Position numbers and translations under genes: made by a program. Shown piece by piece: positions 34,642-43,203 of a stretch of 64,000 nucleotides of DNA; the stretch's first letter is position 1, and each line of letters opens with the position of its first letter. Below the pieces are notes generated by a model, which was given only the letters and a program-made list of their open reading frames with translations, searched no databases and was not told where the DNA came from. The stretch covers positions 248,001-312,000 of the forward strand of contig NZ_OEQB01000003.1 of NCBI RefSeq assembly GCF_900240295.1, read 5' to 3'. The stretch comes from Megasphaera vaginalis (ex Bordigoni et al. 2020) (lineage in GTDB: Bacteria; Bacillota; Negativicutes; Veillonellales; Megasphaeraceae).

Positions 34642-37221
34642 CTATTTTGCCGCTTCCCAATCTTTGCCCCAGTGAATGTCCACAACGAGAGGTACCGCTA
34701 AAGTCACGACTTGTTCCATCGTTTCTTGCAGCAAAGCCGCCGCCGTTTCCCGCTCCGCCGCCGGAACTTCCAGAACCAGTTCATCATGGACCTGGACGAG
34801 AATGCGGCTTTTGAGATTTTCTTTCTCCAGTTTTTCCTGCACCTGATTCATGGCTATCTTGATGATATCGGCGGCGCTGCCCTGAATAGGCGTATTCATC
34901 GCCGTCCGTTCGGCAAAAGATCGGCGGGTAAAATTCTTGCTGTTGATCTCCGGCAACGGCCGAATTCTGCCGAACATCGTCTTGGCGATGCCCCGTTCCC
35001 TCGCGTCATCAATCAGGCTGTCCAAATATTTCCGTATCGTTCCGTACCGGTCGAAATAAGATGTAATATAGTTCTTGGCCTGTTGCCGCGTAATGCCTAA
35101 ATTGCGTGCCAGACCGAAATCGCTGATACCGTAAATAATGCCGAAATTTACGGCCTTGGCGTGAGACCGGAGTTCAGCAGTGACCTCTTCCCACGGCACA
35201 CCGAAAACCTCTGCCGCCGTGCGGCGATGAATATCCTGGTTTTTCCGAAAACCGTCAATCATCGTCGGATCCTGCGACAGATGTGCCAGCAGACGCAGTT
35301 CAATCTGCGAATAGTCGCCGGACAGAAGATAGTCATACCCGGGTCCTGGTACGAAAAACGAACGGATCTTTCGTCCCTGTTCCGTGCGAATCGGTATATT
35401 CTGCAAGTTCGGATCGGAACTGCTCAGTCTTCCTGTCGCCGTCACCATCTGGTTGAAAGACGTGTAAATACGCCCCGTTTCCGCTGAGATCAACGGCTCC
35501 AACCCGTCCAGATACGTCGAGATCAGTTTTTTTAATTCCCTGTAGCGCAGTACCTTGAGAATCAGCGGATGCAGTCCGCTCAATTCCTCCAATACGGCTT
35601 GATCCGTCGAATAACCGGTCTTCGTCTTCTTGACGACGGGAAGTCCGAGTTTTTCAAAAAGAACGACGCCGAGCTGCTTCGTTGAATTTACATTAAACAC
35701 CTCTCCGGCGGCATCATAAATTTCATTTTCCAAGGTATCGGCCTCAAGCGACAGCTGCCGATCCATTTCTTCCAAACGCTGCCGGTCGACGGCAAAGCCC
35801 GTCATCTCCATGACGGCCAGCGTATGGAGCAACGGACGCTCGATCTCATTGTACAACGGCAGCAGCTCGTGCTGCGCCAAGGCGGCGTCGATTGGCGGCC
35901 ATAAACGATAGACAAAAGCGGCACAGGCCGCCGCCTGCCGCGCCTCATCGCCCGCGTCTTCCCGAAAATCCACGGCAAAGGCTTCGGACAGATACGATAA
36001 ACCGTACGCCGTCCGTGACGGGTCAAGCAGATACGCCGCCAGCGTAACATCACGCACGGCGATTCGCCGGCCGCCCGTAATCCCATAGGCCGCTTTCAAC
36101 AATTTTTTCCCGTCCGAAGTGATAACGCCGGCCGCCGTCGATAATGCCTGAACATAGGTCTCCAAATCCGCCGCCGCAACAAGGAGAACACCGTCTTCCG
36201 TCGCAATGGCCAAAGTCCGAAAAGAAGGCGCCGGCTGCCCGGCCGCATAGACGGCCTCCGCCGCAACGAGCCGACGACACAGCCGTTCAGGCGGGAAATC
36301 TTCCTTCGTGAGCAAAGTCATCTCCGGCACAGTCGTTTCCACCGTTTCCAAGTCGGCAAAGCGATCAAAAGACGCCAATCGGGCCAAAAGGTTTTTAAAC
36401 CCCAAGGTGCGAAACAACTCCGTCACTTCACTGACGCGAGGGTGCGGCAGGAAATCAGCCAAGCCGTACGCCAACGGCACATCACAGCGGATCGTCGCCA
36501 GTTCCCGGGAAAGGAGGGCCTGCGCGTGATTGTCAGCCAACTTTTCCCGCAACTTCTTGCCTTGCACGTCATCAAGATGATCGTAGACTCCCCGTATCGT
36601 TCCGTAAGCATCCAACAGCTTCAACGCCGTCTTTTCTCCGACACCGGGTACGCCGGGAATATTATCGGCGCTGTCGCCCATGAGCGCTTTCATCTCAATG
36701 ACCTGCGCCGGCCCGTATCCGTACGTTTCCCGCATTACTTCCGGTGTGACAGCCAACATATTGGTTATCCCTTTTTTAGTCAGGTAGACGGTAATCCTGT
36801 CATCAACAAGCTGAAGCGCATCACGGTCCCCGGTAATAACGGCGACGTCCAGATCGGCAACTTCTCTGGCCAGCGTGCCGATAATATCGTCGCCTTCATA
36901 GCCTTCCACTTCCAGAACACTGATCCCCAAACAGGCCAGCACTTCGCGAATCAGAGCAAATTGGGGCCGCAACTCGTCAGGCGCCGGCTTGCGCGTCGCC
37001 TTATACCCGTCATACAGTTCATTGCGGAACGTATGCTTATCCTTATCAAAGGCGACGGCAACGTATTGCGGATTGATTTCCTCATAAAGCTTCAACAACA
37101 TTGTGAGGAACCCGTATACGGCATTCGTATAATTCCCATGACTGTCGGTCAGCGTCGGAATGGCGAAAAAAGCCCGATATAACAGACTGCTGCCGTCAAT
37201 GATCATCAGCTTTTCCTTCAT
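34642..37221 (-). CDS. polA: DNA polymerase I
   Basis: 859 aa family A polymerase. The N-terminal 5' nuclease domain (about 1-290) has GDSADNIPGVPGVGEKTA. The middle domain keeps the fold (AAYLLDPSR) but lacks the DxE catalytic motif of the 3'-5' exonuclease, so proofreading is probably absent. The polymerase domain carries motif A (LLSGDYSQIELRLLAHLS), motif B (RSHAKAVNFGIIYG) and motif C (VQVHDELVLEVP). It fills gaps in Okazaki-fragment processing and repair. GAGAGGA precedes the ATG. Confidence 0.97.
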   Translation of the reverse strand: MKEKLMIIDGSSLLYRAFFAIPTLTDSHGNYTNAVYGFLTMLLKLYEEINPQYVAVAFDKDKHTFRNELYDGYKATRKPAPDELRPQFALIREVLACLGISVLEVEGYEGDDIIGTLAREVADLDVAVITGDRDALQLVDDRITVYLTKKGITNMLAVTPEVMRETYGYGPAQVIEMKALMGDSADNIPGVPGVGEKTALKLLDAYGTIRGVYDHLDDVQGKKLREKLADNHAQALLSRELATIRCDVPLAYGLADFLPHPRVSEVTELFRTLGFKNLLARLASFDRFADLETVETTVPEMTLLTKEDFPPERLCRRLVAAEAVYAAGQPAPSFRTLAIATEDGVLLVAAADLETYVQALSTAAGVITSDGKKLLKAAYGITGGRRIAVRDVTLAAYLLDPSRTAYGLSYLSEAFAVDFREDAGDEARQAAACAAFVYRLWPPIDAALAQHELLPLYNEIERPLLHTLAVMEMTGFAVDRQRLEEMDRQLSLEADTLENEIYDAAGEVFNVNSTKQLGVVLFEKLGLPVVKKTKTGYSTDQAVLEELSGLHPLILKVLRYRELKKLISTYLDGLEPLISAETGRIYTSFNQMVTATGRLSSSDPNLQNIPIRTEQGRKIRSFFVPGPGYDYLLSGDYSQIELRLLAHLSQDPTMIDGFRKNQDIHRRTAAEVFGVPWEEVTAELRSHAKAVNFGIIYGISDFGLARNLGITRQQAKNYITSYFDRYGTIRKYLDSLIDDARERGIAKTMFGRIRPLPEINSKNFTRRSFAERTAMNTPIQGSAADIIKIAMNQVQEKLEKENLKSRILVQVHDELVLEVPAAERETAAALLQETMEQVVTLAVPLVVDIHWGKDWEAAK

Positions 37222-37233
37222 AATTCCTCTCTT

Positions 37234-37632
37234 CTACCTGTTTAAAAACAATTTAACAAGATTGTAGACAATAATGATAAGCGCAGTGCCGATCAGATAT
37301 GGCGCGGCAACGAGCAGCAACCCGAAAACGCTGACGATCACGGCGACAATACAGAAAACAATGAATCCCAACGCCAGCTTGACGCGCCAGTTCAGATTGC
37401 TGCTGTATACGTTGAAGCGCGCTCCTGCAACGTCATCATGAGCCACGCTGCGCTGCTGTCCGGCAGCGTGGACGGTCCCGTCTTCTTCTATCGTTTGTCC
37501 TTGGAAATTATCCCGCTCTTCTTCGGACATTATCTTTGTATCCTGTTCCATCCTGTATATACCTGCCGCATCTGCAATGCCGCCATCGTTACCGCCGCCA
37601 GCACCTGATTCCGAGCCGACGACAGACTGCAT
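37234..37632 (-). CDS. Small membrane protein of unknown function
   Basis: 132 aa. The first 80 residues are polar and Gly/Glu/Gln-rich (probably disordered). Two hydrophobic helices close together follow (VKLALGFIVFCIVAVIVSVF and VAAPYLIGTALIIIVYNLV), then a short basic tail. GGAGG lies seven bases before the ATG, supporting translation from here, although a later ATG (MEQDTKIM) is possible. It lies between smpB and polA, 12 bases from polA, so it is co-transcribed. I recognise no family. Confidence 0.65.
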   Translation of the reverse strand: MQSVVGSESGAGGGNDGGIADAAGIYRMEQDTKIMSEEERDNFQGQTIEEDGTVHAAGQQRSVAHDDVAGARFNVYSSNLNWRVKLALGFIVFCIVAVIVSVFGLLLVAAPYLIGTALIIIVYNLVKLFLNR

Positions 37633-37665
37633 CGCAATGCCTCCTTCCTGAAGATTTTTCTTTTA

Positions 37666-38130
37666 CTATCGATTTTTCATCGTTCGCTCAATATTTCGTT
37701 TCGCTTCTTTTTCCGCCAAGTCTCGGCGTTTATCGTAAAGCTTCTTTCCTGTTGCCAAGGCTATGGCCACCTTTACTCTTCCCTTTTTAAAATACAAGCT
37801 CAAGGGAATCAAAGTATATCCCTTCTCTTTGACATTTCCGAAAAGCTTCAGTATTTCATATTTATGCATCAACAGTTTTCTCGTCCGCAGCGGATCGACA
37901 TTGAACCGATTGCCTTGTTCATAGGGACTGATATGCATGCCGAGCAGATAAAGTTCACCGTTTTCAATGCGGCAGAAGCTGTCTTTTAAGTTCACCTTCC
38001 CCTGACGCAGCGACTTGACTTCCGTTCCCGTCAGGGCCAACCCTGCTTCGAAGGTTTCATGAATAAAGTAATCGTGGCGCGCCTTGCGGTTATCCGTAAT
38101 ATATTTTACGCCTGCCGTCGTCTTAGCCAA
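37666..38130 (-). CDS. smpB: SsrA-binding protein SmpB
   Basis: 154 aa OB-fold protein that delivers tmRNA to stalled ribosomes. Diagnostic segments: [40 protein letters not shown] and the basic C-terminal tail [10 protein letters not shown] that enters the decoding site. A TTG start is preferred: GGAGG lies eight bases before it and the product begins MAKTTAG; a GTG two codons earlier is too close to that site. It follows rnr by 12 bases, the usual Firmicute pairing. The tmRNA gene is not in the window. Confidence 0.97.
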   Translation of the reverse strand: MAKTTAGVKYITDNRKARHDYFIHETFEAGLALTGTEVKSLRQGKVNLKDSFCRIENGELYLLGMHISPYEQGNRFNVDPLRTRKLLMHKYEILKLFGNVKEKGYTLIPLSLYFKKGRVKVAIALATGKKLYDKRRDLAEKEAKRNIERTMKNR

Positions 38131-38142
38131 TCGCACTTCCTC

Positions 38143-40284
38143 CTACTTTCTTTTCTTACTTGTCTTGCGTTTCTTTCTGCCCTTTTTATTCTTGCTCTCT
38201 TTTTCCGTTTTCTTGCCTTTTCTGCTCTTTTTTCCGGCTTCGTCTCCGCCGCGGCTTTCCTTGCCGCTCTTGCCCCGTTTACGACGACGTTCGTTATTTG
38301 CCGCCATTAACTGCTGCAAATCATCCAACGATTCTATCTTGCCGGGAACAAAATCTATTTCACACTTTTCGACGTTGACCTGTGCCAGCGTAACGGTCAG
38401 CGCATCGCCCAAACGGTAGACATTGCCGCTCCGCCTGCCGATCATCGTATACGTTCCTTCATCGAATTCATACTCGTCGTCAGTCAGAAAAGAAATATGT
38501 ACCAGCCCTTCAATGCCGTTTTCCAGCGCGACGAAAAGGCCGAAAGACGTAATGCCCGCAACGTGCGCCTCATACGTTTCGCCAATAAAGGGTACCATAT
38601 ATTCAGCCTTCTTCAGATCATCCGTCTCCCGTTCCGCCGTAACGGCAATCCGTTCGCGCGTACTTGCCTGAGCGGCCGCCTCCGTATGAAAAAGACGCGA
38701 CTCTTCGATTTCTTTTTCTTTCATCTTGCCTCGTTGCTGATAAGTCCGTATAAGGCGATGAACCATGAGATCGGGATAACGCCGAATCGGCGAAGTGAAA
38801 TGCATATAACATTCGGAAGCCAGTCCGAAGTGTCCCGCATTTACCGTAGAATAGCAGGCCTGCTGCATCGAGCGAAGGACGATCGTCTGCACGACAAGTT
38901 CCGCTTCCGTTCCCTTAGTCAGATTCAGAAGTCGCTGAAAATCAGCAGGCGTAACCGCATCCGCTGCCGGAATAGGCAGATTAAAAGCGGAAAGGACCGT
39001 TTTCATCAAGGTGATCCGCTCCGGATCCGGCAATTCATGAATCCGATAAACGGCAGGGTTTTCACTGTCCCGCAAATAAGCCGCAACCGTTTCGTTGGCG
39101 ATCAACATCGATTCTTCCACGATCTGTTCGGCAATCGTCCGTTCCCTTTTTTCCAACCGCAGCGGTTTCCCTTCTCGATCCAAAAGGATTTTGTATTCGG
39201 GGAAATCGAAATCGACGGCGCCGCGGCGAAGGCGCATCGCCTTCAAGATGTTCGACAATTTCTCCAGATTTCGCAGCATGGGAAGGAACGGCTGCAAATC
39301 GTCAGGAACAATATCATCGACAAGCGCTTTTTTGACTTCTTTATAATTGCAATGCCGTTTGACATTGATCACGGCCGGCCCGATGTCGGCCCGAAGGACC
39401 TTACCCGTTTCGTCGATTTCCATGACGCAAGTCATGGAATACCTGTCTTCGCCGGCATTAAGGCTGCAAATGCCGTTGCTGAGAACCGTCGGCAACATGG
39501 GAATCACCCTGTCCACCAGGTAAACGCTGGTGCCCCGTTCGTACGCTTCTTTGTCAATGGCGCTGCCTGGCCGCACGTAGTGACTGACATCGGCAATATA
39601 GACGCCGAGACGATAGTGTCCGTCGGGCAAGAGAGCGATATCAATGGCGTCATCCAAATCCTTGGCATCTTCACCGTCAATGGTGATCAGCGTCCTGTCG
39701 CGATAATCACGGCGATCATCGGTACAGCGGACAGCCATATTGATGCGAGCCGCTTCCTGAAGAACGGCTTCGGGAAATGCGAAGGGCAACTGATGACGGG
39801 CCATAATAACTTTTATGTCCAAATCTTTATCGCCGTCATAACCGAGCACTTCCAGAATGCGGCCTTCGGCCTTGCGCTGTTCCTGCGGCCACTGCGTGAT
39901 CCCGACGAGGACTCTGGCGCCGCTGCGGGCATTGCCGTCTGCTTGAAGCGGGATGTAGATATCTTCCCGGATCCGTTCGTCATCGGGCGTGACAAAACCG
40001 AAATTTTTCTGTCTGTCATACGTTCCGACCAGCGTTTCATTCGCCCGTTCCACAATGCGGACAATCTCGCCTTCCCGTTTATGACCGCCATCGGCACGAT
40101 GAATGATGCGGACGACAACTTTATCATTATTCATTGCCGTATGGCGATGCTGCTCGGCAATATAGACATCTTCCTTCATATCTTCACTGAGCACGAATCC
40201 GAAAGCCTTCGTATACCCCTTATAAATGCCGACGATCTCCAACGGTTTCTTGGTTGCCAACAAACGATCTCCTGCGACGCCCAC
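38143..40284 (-). CDS. rnr: Ribonuclease R, short N-terminus
   Basis: 713 aa 3'-5' exoribonuclease. Two cold-shock-type domains precede the RNB domain, whose catalytic loop is TIDGEDAKDLDDAIDIALL. An S1 domain (GITSFGLFVALENGIEGLVHIS) and a Lys/Arg-rich tail of about 45 residues close it. GTG at 40284 is chosen because AAAGGAGG lies eight bases before it. The protein then starts directly at the first cold-shock domain and lacks the N-terminal helix-turn-helix present in B. subtilis (779 aa) and E. coli (813 aa) enzymes. It digests structured RNA and non-stop mRNAs with tmRNA-SmpB. Confidence 0.95.
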   Translation of the reverse strand: MGVAGDRLLATKKPLEIVGIYKGYTKAFGFVLSEDMKEDVYIAEQHRHTAMNNDKVVVRIIHRADGGHKREGEIVRIVERANETLVGTYDRQKNFGFVTPDDERIREDIYIPLQADGNARSGARVLVGITQWPQEQRKAEGRILEVLGYDGDKDLDIKVIMARHQLPFAFPEAVLQEAARINMAVRCTDDRRDYRDRTLITIDGEDAKDLDDAIDIALLPDGHYRLGVYIADVSHYVRPGSAIDKEAYERGTSVYLVDRVIPMLPTVLSNGICSLNAGEDRYSMTCVMEIDETGKVLRADIGPAVINVKRHCNYKEVKKALVDDIVPDDLQPFLPMLRNLEKLSNILKAMRLRRGAVDFDFPEYKILLDREGKPLRLEKRERTIAEQIVEESMLIANETVAAYLRDSENPAVYRIHELPDPERITLMKTVLSAFNLPIPAADAVTPADFQRLLNLTKGTEAELVVQTIVLRSMQQACYSTVNAGHFGLASECYMHFTSPIRRYPDLMVHRLIRTYQQRGKMKEKEIEESRLFHTEAAAQASTRERIAVTAERETDDLKKAEYMVPFIGETYEAHVAGITSFGLFVALENGIEGLVHISFLTDDEYEFDEGTYTMIGRRSGNVYRLGDALTVTLAQVNVEKCEIDFVPGKIESLDDLQQLMAANNERRRKRGKSGKESRGGDEAGKKSRKGKKTEKESKNKKGRKKRKTSKKRK

Positions 40285-40354
40285 GAGCCTTCCCTCCTTT
40301 ATTAAAAAAACGTTCCGGCGCACGGACCGGATGACCTGCTTACTGTACGTTTCA

Positions 40355-40363
40355 ATTATACCA
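40355..40363 (-). promoter_or_regulatory. Extended -10 promoter of rnr-smpB
   Basis: Minus strand TGGTATAAT, about 65 bases before the rnr GTG; no good -35. Confidence 0.5.
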
Positions 40364-40401
40364 TGACCGGGCCATAAACACCTACAACCGCTTTCTGTCC
40401 C

Positions 40402-40434
40402 TACAAAAAAAGACCTGCAGCTTCAACTGCAGGC
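40402..40434 (-). terminator. Terminator of secG
   Basis: Arms CCTGCAG/CTGCAGG with additional pairing around TTGAAG, followed by TCTTTTTTT, 12 bases after the secG stop codon. Confidence 0.92.
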
Positions 40435-40445
40435 CCGTACATCGC

Positions 40446-40682
40446 TCAAAAGGTATTCATCATTCGTCCCAAAATCAGTGTCAGTATTCCGAACAGAACG
40501 GACAGAATGATCGTTATTTTTGACAACAACGCATCCAACCCGCGCGCTCTGCTGCCGAATAAATCTTCGGCACCGCCGCCGAAGCCGGCGCCCATGCCCT
40601 GCGTCTTGCTCTTCTGTGCCACGACAACCCCGATGAGAAGCAGTGCCAATAATACTACTGCAATTTGCAATACGGTAATCAC
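40446..40682 (-). CDS. secG: Preprotein translocase subunit SecG
   Basis: 78 aa with two transmembrane helices (ITVLQIAVVLLALLLIGVVVA near the N-terminus; a C-terminal helix around ITIILSVLFGILTLILG) and the polar loop QKSKTQGMGAGFGGGAEDLFG, diagnostic of SecG. It supports SecYE-SecA export at the inner membrane. The GTG start follows GGAGG by six bases; an upstream TTG overlaps that site. Own promoter and terminator. Confidence 0.95.
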   Translation of the reverse strand: MITVLQIAVVLLALLLIGVVVAQKSKTQGMGAGFGGGAEDLFGSRARGLDALLSKITIILSVLFGILTLILGRMMNTF

Positions 40683-40717
40683 GCTATTCCTCCTAACCAA
40701 ACATACCTAACAGTGTT

Positions 40718-40746
40718 ATTGTACACTTATTTATATTTTCTATCAA
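40718..40746 (-). promoter_or_regulatory. Promoter of secG
   Basis: Minus strand -35 TTGATA (40741-40746), 17-base spacer, -10 TACAAT (40718-40723). The -35 lies within the last codons of sigH. Confidence 0.7.
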
Positions 40747-41416
40747 TAGGTGACTGCGCTTTATTTTCACTGTGACGCATTTCCAGATACCGTTCCAATT
40801 TCCGTTTGACCCGCTGTAAGGCATTGTCAATGGACTTGACATGGCGCTGCAGTTCCTCCGACATTTGCTGGTACGATTTGCCGTCCAGATATGCCAACAG
40901 TACCTTCCACTCCAGATCGCTCAGAATCTCGTTCATCTTCAACTCCATGTCGCAGATCTCTTCACGGCTGATAATCAGTTCTTCCGGATCCGTTACGCTG
41001 ATGCCCGTCAGGACATCTTGCAGTGTCCGATCAGATTCTTCCGCGTAAATCGGCTTATTCAGCGATATGTAAGAATTAAGGGGCATATGCTTCTGTCGTG
41101 TTGCCGTTTTGATGGCCGTAATAATCTGCCGCGTAATGCACAAATCGGCAAAAGAACGGAACGATGCCAGTTTATCATTGCGAAAATCGCGGGTCGCCTT
41201 GTAAAGACCGATCATTCCTTCCTGGATAATATCTTCTTTATCGGCGCCGATAAGGAAATACGAGCGCGCCTTCGCCTTTACGAAATTTCTGTACTTGTGG
41301 ACAATGTAATCCGTAGCATAGCCGTCATCGGTTTCCTGAGCCAGCGTGACGATTTCTTCGTCCGTCATCGTTTCAAACCGCCGGCCGATCAGACTATCTT
41401 CTGTTTCTTCAGCCAT
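40727..41416 (-). CDS. sigH: RNA polymerase sigma factor SigH-like
   Basis: 229 aa sigma-70-family factor of the Spo0H group. Region 2 (LAQETDDGYATDYIVHKYRNFV, then FLIGADKEDIIQEGMIGLYKA and DLCITRQIITAIKTATRQKH) and region 4 (LSDLEWKVLLAYLDGKSYQQMSEELQR) are both complete. In Bacillus, SigH serves early sporulation and competence; the same gene persists in many non-sporulating relatives with unclear targets. It lies at the end of cysS-mrnC-rlmB-yacP-sigH, the order found in Bacilli and Clostridia. AGGAG precedes the ATG. Confidence 0.93.
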   Translation of the reverse strand: MAEETEDSLIGRRFETMTDEEIVTLAQETDDGYATDYIVHKYRNFVKAKARSYFLIGADKEDIIQEGMIGLYKATRDFRNDKLASFRSFADLCITRQIITAIKTATRQKHMPLNSYISLNKPIYAEESDRTLQDVLTGISVTDPEELIISREEICDMELKMNEILSDLEWKVLLAYLDGKSYQQMSEELQRHVKSIDNALQRVKRKLERYLEMRHSENKAQSPIDRKYK

Positions 41417-41426
41417 TTCATCGCTC

Positions 41427-41963
41427 CTATTTTGATCTTCTCAGTTCCTCCAGCTTTTTCAGAACATCTCTGTCCCGAACGCGGTAAACGACTTCATTAC
41501 GGTTACTTCCGTCAGCAACGCCGCCGTTCCCGACGTGATACCGTTTTGCCTCTTCGCGAACGCGCCTGACGTCGTCCGCCAATTCCCGGGCCGATAGGCG
41601 GCAAGCGCCGCTGCCGAGAACCTGAAATTGTTCCGGTCCATCGGAGGTAGCGACGTAAATCGTCCGCTGACGATTCCGGCAAGTGTAAACCAGCTTTTCG
41701 ATTCGGCTGTCGGCAGTCTCATCCTTATCGGTAAATAAGACGGTGCAGTCGGTGCCGATATGCTGTATTTTTCCATCGTCGTCGGTGTGCATGGCGTCAA
41801 AGACGACGACGATCTCGATGCCTTTAGCCTTGCCATAACTGGCCAGCAGAGACTGCAGCCGCTCTCTGCTGTGCTCCAGCGATTCCCGTGCCAGCTGTTT
41901 CAGCTCATCCCAGGCAAAAATAATGTTATACCCGTCTATAAAATACAGATCCTTCATGGTCAT
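41427..41963 (-). CDS. NYN/PIN-like endoribonuclease YacP (Rae1-type)
   Basis: 178 aa NYN-domain protein. Acidic residues of the PIN-like active site are visible in YFIDGYNIIFAWDEL, VVVFDAMHTDD, LFTDKDETADSRIEKL and VATSDGPEQ. B. subtilis Rae1 is a ribosome-associated endonuclease of this family. The ATG overlaps the rlmB stop codon (TTATGA); the next ATG two codons later is equally possible. Translational coupling with rlmB is likely. Confidence 0.9.
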   Translation of the reverse strand: MTMKDLYFIDGYNIIFAWDELKQLARESLEHSRERLQSLLASYGKAKGIEIVVVFDAMHTDDDGKIQHIGTDCTVLFTDKDETADSRIEKLVYTCRNRQRTIYVATSDGPEQFQVLGSGACRLSARELADDVRRVREEAKRYHVGNGGVADGSNRNEVVYRVRDRDVLKKLEELRRSK

Positions 41964-42706
41964 AACCGCCGCTGACGCACAACTTCATACATCAGCAGGG
42001 CTGCTGCCACTGACGCGTTCAACGAATTAACATTGCCGAACATGGGAATCTGTACCAGCACATCACACGTTTCTTTCACAAGCCGTGAAATGCCGCGTCC
42101 TTCACTGCCGATAACCAGAATGACAGGCGCTGTCAGCGAACTGTGGAAATAATCGACAGTACCGTCCATGTCGGCACCGATCACCCAAAATCCGCGTTTT
42201 TTCAATTCCTTCAAAAGCCGCGTGCTGTTGCCGATCTGTACGATAGGCATATACTCAACGGCGCCGGCCGAGGTTTTACCGACAGTCTCGTTCACAGGCG
42301 CACTGTGCCGTTTCGGCAGCAGAATCGCATCAACACCGGCGCACTCTGCCGTACGGATAATGGCTCCCAAATTATGCACATCTTCAATCCCGTCCAACAG
42401 AACCAAAAAAGGCACCTTTCCCTTGTCTGCCGCATCGGCCAAAACCTCAGTCAAATCGGCAAAATCAATGGCCGCCGCCACGGCAACGACACCTTGATGC
42501 GCCGTTCCTCCGGCCAACCGTTGCAATACCTTTGACGGCACCATTTCCACGGTGACGCCGCGTTCGCGGGCAATTTCATAAATTCGCTGCAAAGGCTGCG
42601 ACGGACGACCGTTCGCCAAATATAGTTTCGTAATGGACCGACCGGCACGCAATGCCTCGCTGACACTGTTGCGGCCCGTAATAATACATTCGCTGCTCAT
42701 CGTCAT
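41960..42706 (-). CDS. rlmB: 23S rRNA 2'-O-methyltransferase RlmB-like (SpoU family)
   Basis: 248 aa. N-terminal RNA-binding domain (IITGRNSVSEALRAG), then a SPOUT knot with LDGIEDVHNLGAIIRTAE (motif 1), VIGSEGRGISRLV (motif 2) and IPMFGNVNSLNASVAAALLMYE (motif 3). The family methylates G2251 of 23S rRNA or related tRNA/rRNA sites. The ATG is placed where it overlaps the mrnC stop codon (GAATGACG) with GAGCGGGA upstream. Confidence 0.93.
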   Translation of the reverse strand: MTMSSECIITGRNSVSEALRAGRSITKLYLANGRPSQPLQRIYEIARERGVTVEMVPSKVLQRLAGGTAHQGVVAVAAAIDFADLTEVLADAADKGKVPFLVLLDGIEDVHNLGAIIRTAECAGVDAILLPKRHSAPVNETVGKTSAGAVEYMPIVQIGNSTRLLKELKKRGFWVIGADMDGTVDYFHSSLTAPVILVIGSEGRGISRLVKETCDVLVQIPMFGNVNSLNASVAAALLMYEVVRQRRL

Positions 42707-43203
42707 TCCCGCTCTTTCACAACATGCACCGTCCGGCAATAATCCCTTGTGCAGGTGTAAACCATTTCCATCATTTCAGTCAACCGCTCCGCATCTTCAG
42801 CCATAACCAGATACCCGATCAACGCTTCCAGCGCCGTGCTGTCGTGGTATTCGGCGACAGACGCGCTCCTCGGCACTTGCGAATAGGCATTGCGCGCCCG
42901 CCTGCAACAGGCGGCTTCCTCTTCCGTCAACGTACGTTGAAGCTGCCGGTACACATACGCTTGTACTCTGGCCGAAACAAATTCCGCTGCCAACGTATGT
43001 AAAACTTGCACGTTGGGAATCCCTGTCGCCACCAGGCGGCGCCGCAGATACAGCGCATAGTAAGCGTCACCTACAAAGGCCAGGGAAATGGAATCAAGGC
43101 CGATCGCCTGCTGCTGCGGCACATCGAGTCGCCTGCCGGCGGCAAAGGCGTCATAAGCCTTTTTTTTTAATGATATAAATTGTTTGAATTTCACTTTTTC
43201 CAA
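42703..43203 (-). CDS. mrnC: Mini-ribonuclease III
   Basis: 166 aa dsRNA nuclease that lacks a dsRNA-binding domain. It trims 23S rRNA precursor ends. Key segment LAFVGDAYYALYLRRRL holds the catalytic Asp; a second acidic site lies in DSTALEALIGYLVM. The start is uncertain: a TTG overlapping the cysS end (used here) or a GTG three codons on that overlaps the cysS stop. Both are near GGGAG. Confidence 0.9.
   Translation of the reverse strand: MEKVKFKQFISLKKKAYDAFAAGRRLDVPQQQAIGLDSISLAFVGDAYYALYLRRRLVATGIPNVQVLHTLAAEFVSARVQAYVYRQLQRTLTEEEAACCRRARNAYSQVPRSASVAEYHDSTALEALIGYLVMAEDAERLTEMMEMVYTCTRDYCRTVHVVKERE

Noticed and set aside
38497-40305. 602-codon plus-strand frame opposite rnr
   Set aside because: Antisense shadow of RNase R; no motifs, and the real gene on the minus strand has all its catalytic motifs.
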